Source: Methanomicrobiales archaeon (GTDB taxonomy: Archaea; Halobacteriota; Methanomicrobia; Methanomicrobiales; Methanospirillaceae). From it: a stretch of 7,694 bases of DNA. The translations under genes were made by a program, and so were the position numbers. Shown one piece after another: positions 1 through 5,598 of this stretch. Under the pieces are notes generated by a model. That model ran no database searches. It was not told where the DNA came from and worked only from the letters and a program-made list of their open reading frames with translations. Every line of letters begins with the position of its first letter. Position 1 is the stretch's first letter. The DNA lies in the NCBI GenBank assembly GCA_017883495.1, contig JADGNL010000013.1, positions 1-7,694 on the forward strand, in the 5' to 3' direction.

Positions 1-332
1 CGAACAACACGTTCAACTTCACGGCCGACAGCTCGCAGCTCCAGCCCGACACCTACCAGGTGAGCGTGCAGGCGCCTGACGCCGGCGTCACGCAGACAGG
101 GACCTTCAGCGTGACGGCCGAGGGCGGCAACGTCACCGCGACCGCGACCCCCGCGGGCAACGTGACTGTCACGTTCGCGACGCCGACAGGCGCCGCGACC
201 GGTACGGCCGGGACGACGCCCACGGCCGGCAACGCGACCGCGACCCCGACCCGGGCTCCGGGCTTCGGCACGCTCGTCGCGCTCACGGGCCTGGCCGGCG
301 TCGCATTCCTCATCGTGCGCCGGCGGGACTGA
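1..332 (+). CDS. C-terminal part of a secreted PGF-CTERM surface protein (5' end outside window)
   Basis: The reading frame is open from base 3 to the TGA at 330-332, giving 109 residues, and has no stop before the window edge, so the gene begins upstream. The GTG at 60 is just an internal Val codon. The visible part has a beta-rich segment (about residues 1-40), a Thr/Ala/Gly-rich linker (about 41-84), then a tripartite sorting tail: PGF at 86-88, a hydrophobic helix of about 17 residues (89-105) and Arg-Arg-Arg-Asp at the end. This is the PGF-CTERM signal, which in archaea is known to be processed by archaeosortase A with lipid attachment. Five N-x-S/T sequons (N1, N5, N43, N53, N77) and the Thr-rich linker suggest an extracellular glycosylated protein, possibly S-layer or adhesin-like. 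The function of the missing ectodomain cannot be told. Confidence 0.85.
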   Translation, partial: NNTFNFTADSSQLQPDTYQVSVQAPDAGVTQTGTFSVTAEGGNVTATATPAGNVTVTFATPTGAATGTAGTTPTAGNATATPTRAPGFGTLVALTGLAGVAFLIVRRRD

Positions 333-338
333 ACACCC

Positions 339-353
339 TTTTCCTCTCTTTTT
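339..353 (+). terminator. T-rich probable archaeal transcription terminator
   Basis: Two T-runs, TTTT (339-342) and TTTTT (349-353), lie in a pyrimidine-rich stretch that starts seven bases after the stop of the PGF-CTERM gene. Archaeal RNA polymerase typically ends at such U-runs without needing a hairpin. A third T-run at 374-378 lies about 28 bases before the next start codon. The whole 71-base gap 333-403 otherwise holds no gene and no clear TATA box. Confidence 0.5.
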
Positions 354-403
354 CCGTCCCCGGGAGGATCGTCTTTTTCTGATCGCCCGCGTATCTTCCG
401 ACA

Positions 404-1378
404 ATGACCTGGGAGATCGATGTCGTCCTCTGGCTCCAGTCGTTCTCCTGGCTTCTCCTGCCGATGGCGATCCTGACGGACCTCGGATCGCCCGCGTTTT
501 ACCTCGGGCTCGTCGGCGTCCTCGCCTGGTGGCGCGACCCCCGCTTCGCCTTCCGCCTCGGCGTTCTGCTCGCGGTCGCCGCGGCCGTGAACGACGCCGC
601 GAAGCTCCTCTTCCACGCGCCGCGTCCGTACTGGGTCTCGTCGGCGGTGCTGCCGATCGAGATCCAGAACTCGTTCGGCCTCCCCTCGGCCCACGCCGAG
701 CTCGCGGTCGCGCTCTGGGGGCTCGTCGCCCTCCGCCTCCGCCGTCCGCTCGTCACGGTCGCGCTCGGCCTCCTCGCCTTCCTGATCGGGCTCTCGCGCG
801 TCTACCGCGGGGTTCACTTCCCCCTCGACGTCCTCGGCGGGTTCCTCCTCGGGTTCGTGGTCCTGGCCGCGTTCCTGCTCGCCGAGCCGGCCGTGGCCCG
901 CGCCGCGAGCCGCATGCACCCGAGCGCGCGGATCCTCGCCGCGCTCGCGATCTCGCTCACCGCGATCGCGGTCAGCGTCGCGATCGCGGGCACGGACGGG
1001 ATCTGGACCCCCGACCCGGCCTGGACCGGCGACATCGCCGACCTGGCTCCGGTCTCGGTCGAGTTCACGCTGATCGCGGCCGGCCTCGGCCTCGGGCTCG
1101 TCGTCGGGCGCGAGCTCGAGCGCGCCCCGCGCCCGTTCAGGTCGCCCGCCGCGGGCCTCGCGGGAACCCTGCTCGGCCTCGCTGTTCTGGTCCTGCTCTG
1201 GTTCGGCGTCGGCCTCGCCCTGCCCGGCGCCGGGCTCGAGGCAGCGGTCGGCGTGTACATCCGCGGGGCCGCCATCGGGGTCTGGGTGCTCGCCGGCGCG
1301 CCGGCCGTCTTCGCCCGGCTCGGGCTCCTCGGCCCCGGACCCCGCAACCCTCATCATCCCTGGAAGTCCACGGGTTGA
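404..1378 (+). CDS. PAP2-family integral membrane phosphatase
   Basis: Predicted 324-residue polytopic membrane protein. All three phosphatidic-acid phosphatase type 2 motifs are present in the N-terminal half: K67-x6-R74-P75, P94-S-A-H97 (a PSAH version of the usual PSGH) and S131-R132-x5-H138-x3-D142, which together form the phosphohistidine active site. The family removes phosphate from lipid phosphates or pyrophosphates. In archaea a role in recycling polyprenyl (dolichyl) pyrophosphate is plausible, but the substrate is inferred. The protein is longer than minimal PAP2 enzymes (about 200 residues): residues from about 150 to 315 form an extra region with roughly four or five hydrophobic helices and no motif I recognise. 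The ATG at 404 has no clear Shine-Dalgarno sequence close by, so the message may be leaderless. It lies 5 bases before hxlB. Confidence 0.88.
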   Translation: MTWEIDVVLWLQSFSWLLLPMAILTDLGSPAFYLGLVGVLAWWRDPRFAFRLGVLLAVAAAVNDAAKLLFHAPRPYWVSSAVLPIEIQNSFGLPSAHAELAVALWGLVALRLRRPLVTVALGLLAFLIGLSRVYRGVHFPLDVLGGFLLGFVVLAAFLLAEPAVARAASRMHPSARILAALAISLTAIAVSVAIAGTDGIWTPDPAWTGDIADLAPVSVEFTLIAAGLGLGLVVGRELERAPRPFRSPAAGLAGTLLGLAVLVLLWFGVGLALPGAGLEAAVGVYIRGAAIGVWVLAGAPAVFARLGLLGPGPRNPHHPWKSTG

Positions 1379-1383
1379 GCGGA

Positions 1384-1983
1384 ATGGGAGCGGGGAGAGT
1401 CCAGGCCTGGATGGGCCTGATGGGGAGCCGCATCGCGCAGATCGCGGAGCGGATCGAGGACGACGAGGTCGACCGGCTGATCGGCGCAATCCGGGGCGCG
1501 CGCCGGGTCTTCGTCATGGGCGCGGGCCGTTCGGGCCTTGTCGCGAAGGCCTTCGCCATGCGCCTGATGCACCTGGGGCTGCAGTCGTACGTGGTCGGCG
1601 AGACGATCACCCCCTCGTTCGGGAAGGAGGACGTGATGGTGATCTTCTCGGGCTCGGGCCGGACGCGGACGGTCGCGGACATCGCGACCACCGCGAAGCA
1701 GATGGGCGGCACCCTCTGCGTGATCACGGCCAACCCGACGGGGGGCGTCGCGACCATGGCCGACGTCGTGGTCGAGATCGAGTCGAACCGCGACCCCGGC
1801 GACGACGAGTCCTGCGAGTTCGAGCGGCGGCAGATGACCGGCGAGCACAAGTCCTTCGCCCCCCTCGGCACCCTCTTCGAGACGACCGCGATGGTCTTCG
1901 CCGACGCGGTCATCTCCCGCCTGATGGAGCTCGGCCAGGTCGACGAAGGACAGATGAAGCCGCGTCACACCAATCTCGAGTAG
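1384..1983 (+). CDS. hxlB: 6-phospho-3-hexuloisomerase (SIS-domain sugar isomerase)
   Basis: This 199-residue cytosolic protein is a single SIS (sugar isomerase) domain. It carries the phosphosugar-binding signatures GAGRSG at 46-51 and FSGSGRT at 88-94, followed by GEHKSFAPLGT-type sequence at 153-163, typical of PHI enzymes. PHI interconverts D-arabino-3-hexulose 6-phosphate and fructose 6-phosphate. In methanogens it usually runs with hexulose-phosphate synthase in the reverse ribulose-monophosphate route, to make ribulose 5-phosphate from fructose 6-phosphate in place of the oxidative pentose pathway. The synthase is not in this window. It is often fused to the formaldehyde-activating enzyme elsewhere in such genomes. 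Start choice is uncertain: ATG 1384 follows the PAP2 stop by 5 bases, but in-frame ATGs at 1411 and 1420 also precede the conserved region. The aminotransferase follows after 2 bases. Confidence 0.92.
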   Translation: MGAGRVQAWMGLMGSRIAQIAERIEDDEVDRLIGAIRGARRVFVMGAGRSGLVAKAFAMRLMHLGLQSYVVGETITPSFGKEDVMVIFSGSGRTRTVADIATTAKQMGGTLCVITANPTGGVATMADVVVEIESNRDPGDDESCEFERRQMTGEHKSFAPLGTLFETTAMVFADAVISRLMELGQVDEGQMKPRHTNLE

Positions 1984-1985
1984 GC

Positions 1986-3092
1986 ATGACACGCTTTGCA
2001 CGCCGGGTCGCGGGGCTCGAGGTCTCGGGAATCCGGAAATGGTTCGAGTGCGCCGGGCCGGAGACGATCAGCCTGGCGCTCGGCCAGCCAGACTTCGACA
2101 CACCCGAGCACATCAAGGAGGCCGCGTGCCGCTCGCTCGCGGAGGGGCGGACCGGGTACACGTCCAACGCGGGCATCCCCGAGCTCCGCGATGCCATCGT
2201 CGCGAAGTCGAGGCGCGAGAACGGCCTGGACTATTCGCCCGAACAGGTGATCGTGACGGCCGGGGCCTCCGAGGCGCTCCACCTCGCCCTGCAGACCCTC
2301 GTCGACGACGGCGACCGCGTCCTGGTCGCGGACCCGGGCTTCGTCTCGTACAGCGCGCTCGCCGGGCTCGCCGGCGGCCGTCCCGAGGGCCTCCGCCTCG
2401 ACGATCGGCTTCGGATCGACGTCGAGGCCGCGAAGGAGCGGCTCGACGGCGCGAAGGTCCTCGTGCTCAACTCGCCCGCGAACCCGACCGGCGCGGTCGA
2501 GCCCGCGGAGTCGGTGAAAGCCCTCGTCGAGTACGCGGACGACGCGGGCGCGACCGTGATCTCGGACGAGGTCTACGAGCACTTCGTCTACGACGGGGTG
2601 ACGGCCGTCTCCGCGGCCCGGTACGGCGAGAACGTGGTCACGGTCAACGCGACGAGCAAGACGTACGCCATGACCGGCTGGCGGCTCGGCTGGCTCGCGG
2701 CCTCCGAGGACGTCGTCGCCCAGGCCATCAAGATCCACGGGTACGCGGTCGCCTGCGCGCCCGCGGTCTCGCAGTACGCGGCCGTCGCGGCCCTCGATGG
2801 ATCGCAGGGCTGCGTCGCGGCCATGCGGGACGAGTACGAGGCGCGGCGGAACCTTCTCTGCGACGGTCTCGAAGCGCTCGGCATCCGGTTCCCGCGCCCC
2901 GAGGGCGCGTTCTACGTCTTCGCCCCGATGGACGCCGACCTGGTCTGCCGGATCCTCGCGGCCGGCGTCACCATCGTGCCGGGCGAGGCCTTCGGCCCCG
3001 GCGGCGCGGGGTACGCGCGGATCGCGTACTCCGCCTCGAGAGAGGCGCTCACCACCGCAATCGAGCGGATCAAAGGAGTCATCAATGGCTGA
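1986..3092 (+). CDS. class I/II PLP-dependent aminotransferase (AspC/COG0436 type)
   Basis: This 368-residue fold-type I PLP enzyme is of normal length for the family. Landmarks are the N-terminal ALGQPDF segment (31-37), TAGASEA at 91-97 (cofactor phosphate binding), NSPANPTG at 162-169, SDEVYE at 193-198 (Asp194 to the pyridine nitrogen, Tyr197 to the ring oxygen), SKTYAMTGWRLGW with Schiff-base Lys225 and Arg233, and Arg345 near the C-terminus for the substrate alpha-carboxylate. It moves an amino group between an amino acid and a 2-oxoacid in the cytosol. Aspartate, alanine or aromatic substrates are all possible and the sequence does not settle it. The start ATG lies 2 bases after the hxlB stop with only a weak GAG upstream, suggesting translational coupling. 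Its 3' end overlaps the M42 peptidase gene by 8 bases. Confidence 0.93.
   Translation: MTRFARRVAGLEVSGIRKWFECAGPETISLALGQPDFDTPEHIKEAACRSLAEGRTGYTSNAGIPELRDAIVAKSRRENGLDYSPEQVIVTAGASEALHLALQTLVDDGDRVLVADPGFVSYSALAGLAGGRPEGLRLDDRLRIDVEAAKERLDGAKVLVLNSPANPTGAVEPAESVKALVEYADDAGATVISDEVYEHFVYDGVTAVSAARYGENVVTVNATSKTYAMTGWRLGWLAASEDVVAQAIKIHGYAVACAPAVSQYAAVAALDGSQGCVAAMRDEYEARRNLLCDGLEALGIRFPRPEGAFYVFAPMDADLVCRILAAGVTIVPGEAFGPGGAGYARIAYSASREALTTAIERIKGVING
3072..3078 (+). promoter_or_regulatory. Shine-Dalgarno AAAGGAG fixing the M42 peptidase start
   Basis: The sequence AAAGGAG sits inside the end of the aminotransferase gene and ends 6 bases before ATG 3085. It is the strongest plus-strand ribosome site in the window. 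It decides that the peptidase begins at 3085 and so includes the Cys-rich N-terminus. Confidence 0.8.
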
Positions 3093-4203
3093 CTGTGGAT
3101 GCACCAGCGATTGCGGCTGTGCCGCAAACGACCGGAGCCGGCTCGTCCGGCTCCTCGCCCGCCTCTCGAACGCGCACGGAGTCTCGGGGCACGAGGGCGA
3201 GATTCGCGCCATCGTCCGCGAGGAGCTCGCGGGCCACGTCGACGAGTGCTATGAGGATCGCATGGGGAACCTGATCGCGGTCAAGCGCGGCGACGACTTC
3301 AGGGTCATGCTCGCCTCGCACATGGACGAGATCGGGTTCATGGTCAAGTACGTCGAGAAGGAGGGCTTCCTCCGCTTCGCCCCGATCGGCGGCTGGTACG
3401 CGCCGATGCTGACGGGCCAGCGGGTCGTGCTCCACGGCACGAAGGGGCCGTTGCTCGGCGTGCTCGGCTCGAAGCCGCCGCACGTGATGGACGATGAGGA
3501 GCGGAAGAAGCTCCTGAAGATCGAGGAGATGTTCATCGACGTCGGGGCCGAGAACGCCGACGAGGCCCGCGCGCTCGGCATCGGGCCCGGGACGCCGGTC
3601 ACGCTCGACCGCCAGTTCTGCTCCCTCTGCGGCGACCGCGTCTCGGGCAAAGCCTTCGACAACCGCGCCGGGGTTGCGCTCCTGGTCGAGGTGCTCCGGC
3701 AGGTCGAGTCGCCGTCCACGATCTACGGCGTCTTCACCGTCCAGGAGGAGGTCGGGCTCAAGGGGGCGAAGGTCTCGTCGTACGCGCTCGACCCCGACTG
3801 CGCGGTCGCGACCGACGTCACGATTCCCGGGGACCACCCCGGCGTCCAGCTCAAGGACGCACCCGTGGAGATGGGCAAGGGGCCGGTCGTCTCGATCGCG
3901 GACGCGAACGGGCGGGGGATCATCGCCCACCCGGCCATGCTCTCCTGGATCCGAGAGACGGCCGAGACGAACGGCATCCCGGTCCAGTTCGAGGTCGGGT
4001 CGGGCGGCACGACCGACGCCTCGTCGATCCACCTCTCGCGCGAGGGCGTCCCCTCGACCGTCCTCTCGACCCCGGCGCGGTATATCCACTCCCCGGTCGA
4101 GGTGATCGATCTCAAGGACCTTGAGGCCGGGATCCGCCTGCTCGTCACGGCGCTGAAGACCCGGCCCGACATCCCGCCCAGACGGCCCGGGGGATTGGCA
4201 TAA
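3085..4203 (+). CDS. M42-family metallo-aminopeptidase with Cys-rich N-terminal extension
   Basis: This 372-residue protein matches the M42 glutamyl aminopeptidase / TET-type peptidase family (COG1363, often mislabelled cellulase M or endoglucanase). The expected dinuclear metal and catalytic residues are present: H79 with D81 (SHMDE), D192 (FDNRAG), E221-E222 (QEEVG), D244 (TDVTIPGD) and H335 (YIHSP). Family members form large cytosolic tetrahedral assemblies that trim peptides from the N-terminus. About 20 residues precede the usual family start near LLARLSNAHGVSG, and these contain C4-G-C6 and C10-G-C12, a paired CxC motif. No ATG, GTG or TTG codon occurs in frame between M1 and the GVSGHE motif, and a good AAAGGAG site precedes M1, so the extension is probably genuine. 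A further CxxC pair (C179, C182) lies just before the D192 metal motif. The gene overlaps the aminotransferase by 8 bases, implying coupled translation. Confidence 0.93.
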   Translation: MADCGCTSDCGCAANDRSRLVRLLARLSNAHGVSGHEGEIRAIVREELAGHVDECYEDRMGNLIAVKRGDDFRVMLASHMDEIGFMVKYVEKEGFLRFAPIGGWYAPMLTGQRVVLHGTKGPLLGVLGSKPPHVMDDEERKKLLKIEEMFIDVGAENADEARALGIGPGTPVTLDRQFCSLCGDRVSGKAFDNRAGVALLVEVLRQVESPSTIYGVFTVQEEVGLKGAKVSSYALDPDCAVATDVTIPGDHPGVQLKDAPVEMGKGPVVSIADANGRGIIAHPAMLSWIRETAETNGIPVQFEVGSGGTTDASSIHLSREGVPSTVLSTPARYIHSPVEVIDLKDLEAGIRLLVTALKTRPDIPPRRPGGLA

Positions 4204-4229
4204 CAATCATACGCTGTCAGGGCGAGATC

Positions 4230-5204
4230 ATGATCGACGCGCCCGCCCCGGCACCCGGGGCCCTCGGCGCCTCCTGGACCGCCATGCCCGACGCCTCTCC
4301 TCTCCCCGAGCCCGCCGCCCGCCGGGTTCTCGTAGCCATCCCGTGCTACAACGAGGGCCTGACGATCGGCTCGCTCGTGCTCAAGGCCCGGGCCCACGCG
4401 GACGAGGTGCTGGTCATCGACGACGGCTCGATTGACGACACGGCTGCGATCGCCCGGCTCTCGGGCGCGACCGTGCTCGTCCACGAGCGGCAGAAGGGGA
4501 AGGGAGCGGGCGTTCTCGACGCGATGGCGTACGCGCGGGAGCACGGTTACGCCGCGCTCGTTCTGCTCGACGGCGACGGCCAGCACAATCCCGACGAGGT
4601 CCCGGCCGTGGTGGCCCCGATCCTCGATGCCGGGGCCGACCTGGTGATCGGCTCGCGCTTCCTCGGCACGGACGCGGAGATCCCGGCCTATCGCCGCCTG
4701 GGCCAGCACGTGCTGAACATCTTCACGAACGCCTCGGCCGACTACTCCTCGACCGACTCGCAGTCGGGCTTCCGGGCGCTCTCGCGGCGAGCGCTCGATG
4801 CGGCCGAGACCTTCGTCTCGGACGGGTACAACGTCGAGTCGGACATGATCGCGTACCTTTCGGCGCGGAACCTGACGATCGCCGAGGTCCCGATCTCGGT
4901 CCGGTACGAGGTGCCGCACCGGCACAAGAAGAACCCGATCACGCACGGGTTCGGCGTGCTCTCGAACATCGCGGCCCTGATCGGCGCCCGGAGCCCCCTT
5001 CTCTTCTTCGGTGTCCCCGGCCTTGTCCTGATCGTGGTCGGGGCCGTAATCGATACCTGGGCGCTCGCCCGGTTCTCGGCCACGGCCCAGGTGCCGGTCC
5101 TCGGCGCGCTCGCGGGCGGCCTGATGACCGTGGCCGGCCTGTTGCTCGTCGGTGCGGCGATCGTGCTCAAGTCCGTGAGCATGCTGCTGCGTCACCGGCG
5201 ATAA
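4230..5204 (+). CDS. family 2 glycosyltransferase with two C-terminal membrane helices (dolichyl-phosphate sugar synthase-like)
   Basis: This 324-residue protein has a GT-A catalytic domain: VAIPCYNEG at 35-43, the nucleotide-binding VIDDGSIDDT at 62-71, DGDGQHNPDE at 114-123 with the metal-binding D-x-D (D114, D116), GSRF at 141-144, and an SDGYNVESDM segment (197-206). Two hydrophobic helices follow, at about 256-277 and 290-313, ending in a basic tail. This layout is typical of archaeal DPM1/DPG synthase-like enzymes that load a sugar from a nucleotide donor onto dolichyl phosphate at the membrane, for N-glycan or surface polysaccharide assembly. Sugar and acceptor are inferred only. The first 18 residues are Ala/Pro-rich and not conserved-looking, so ATG 4284 (M19) is an alternative start. 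The gap of 26 bases from the peptidase holds an A/T-rich patch (4201-4212) and a weak GGGCGAG, so it may be an operon member or start a new transcript. Confidence 0.9.
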   Translation: MIDAPAPAPGALGASWTAMPDASPLPEPAARRVLVAIPCYNEGLTIGSLVLKARAHADEVLVIDDGSIDDTAAIARLSGATVLVHERQKGKGAGVLDAMAYAREHGYAALVLLDGDGQHNPDEVPAVVAPILDAGADLVIGSRFLGTDAEIPAYRRLGQHVLNIFTNASADYSSTDSQSGFRALSRRALDAAETFVSDGYNVESDMIAYLSARNLTIAEVPISVRYEVPHRHKKNPITHGFGVLSNIAALIGARSPLLFFGVPGLVLIVVGAVIDTWALARFSATAQVPVLGALAGGLMTVAGLLLVGAAIVLKSVSMLLRHRR

Positions 5205-5220
5205 ATGGGCTGGATAAGAA

Positions 5221-5301
5221 GCGCGGTGGCAACCGGCTCGCTTCCGCTCCGCTGCTCGCCGGCAACGGGGAGGGGGCGGCGCGAGCCCCCTCCCACCGCG
5301 C
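5221..5301. repeat. cloverleaf-like palindromic element, hairpin copy 1
   Basis: The core is a perfect 10-bp stem, GGGAGGGGGC (5268-5277) with GCCCCCTCCC (5285-5294), around the 7-base loop GGCGCGA. An outer 9-bp stem pairs GCGCGGTGG (5221-5229) with CCACCGCGC (5293-5301), overlapping the core by two bases. Between them CCGGC (5233-5237) pairs with GCCGG (5258-5262). The set can fold as an outer stem carrying two inner hairpins. It starts 16 bases after the glycosyltransferase stop. It could be a REP-type DNA repeat, an RNA 3'-end structure, or both. Confidence 0.7.
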
Positions 5302-5516
5302 GCGGCGCGGCACCCTCCCCTGCGTCCGATGATGATTCTGCTGTAACCGTACACGTGGCGGGGCTGTGAGTGCCAGCCCGTCGGAAGTTAGTATGGTGGA
5401 ATGAGATCGTCCCTCGTGGTCGTCATCGCCTCCGCCTGTCCCCGGACGATCGCGTGGCGCTGGATCTGCAGCGGGACGTGGATCCGGCAGAGACATCGCC
5501 TCGCGGGGGAGTGGGA

Positions 5517-5558
5517 GGCGCGAAGCGCCGAGGGAGGGGGCGGCGGAAGCCCCCTCCC
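5517..5558. repeat. tandem hairpins, copy 2 of the GGGAGGGGGC palindrome
   Basis: A compact hairpin GGCGC-GAA-GCGCC (5517-5529) is followed two bases later by the same 10-bp stem as copy 1: GGGAGGGGGC (5532-5541) and GCCCCCTCCC (5549-5558), with loop GGCGGAA. Stem identity to copy 1 is complete and the loops share GGCG at the start and A at the end, so the two copies are in the same orientation, 264 bases apart. On the plus strand the stem is followed by GGATTTT (5559-5565), so it may also help end transcription. Confidence 0.75.
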
Positions 5559-5590
5559 GGATTTTCGGGTCGCTCGTCGTCGCGAGTGAG

Positions 5591-5594
5591 AAAA
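5591..5594 (-). terminator. possible T-run terminator of the dTDP-sugar operon
   Basis: On the minus strand the oxidoreductase stop is followed after 4 bases by TTTTCTC, and about 33 bases further by the strong hairpin at 5532-5558. A short U-run plus stable hairpin would fit a transcript end. With only four T residues the call is weak. Confidence 0.35.
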
Positions 5595-5598
5595 GTGT

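Larger units (their letters stand above)
5205..5598. other. convergent intergenic region with no convincing gene
   Basis: These 394 bases separate the plus-strand glycosyltransferase from the minus-strand oxidoreductase. Short open frames exist (for example 5401-5589 plus), but their translations are low-complexity Gly/Arg/Ser and run straight through the hairpin repeats, so I treat them as chance. The contents are two copies of a GC-rich hairpin (5268-5294, 5532-5558), accessory hairpins, and a small GGGCTG/CAGCCC inverted repeat (5361-5366 and 5374-5379). I see no tRNA, transposase or CRISPR structure. Confidence 0.7.

Noticed and set aside
529..1383. Possible in-frame N-terminal extension of hxlB reaching back across the PAP2 gene
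   Set aside because: The upstream part is Arg/Pro-rich out-of-frame PAP2 sequence. SIS-type PHI proteins are about 180-200 residues, matching a start at 1384 or slightly later.
53..1489. 478-residue open frame on the minus strand opposite the surface protein, PAP2 and hxlB genes
   Set aside because: Its translation is a low-complexity Arg/Glu/Gly/Asp mixture with no domain, and it spans three real genes and their gaps. Such antisense frames are expected in GC-rich DNA.
3249..3719. Minus-strand open frames inside the M42 gene
   Set aside because: They are antisense shadows: Ser/Arg/Pro-rich composition and no ribosome site or conserved feature.
3723..5354. 543-residue minus-strand open frame over the M42 peptidase and glycosyltransferase
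   Set aside because: It lies antisense to two well-recognised genes and has biased charged composition with no family signature.
5401..5589. 62-residue plus-strand open frame in the convergent gap
   Set aside because: Its Gly-rich middle is the translation of the hairpin repeat, with no recognisable motif. A GGTGGA sequence just before the ATG is not enough to call a gene.
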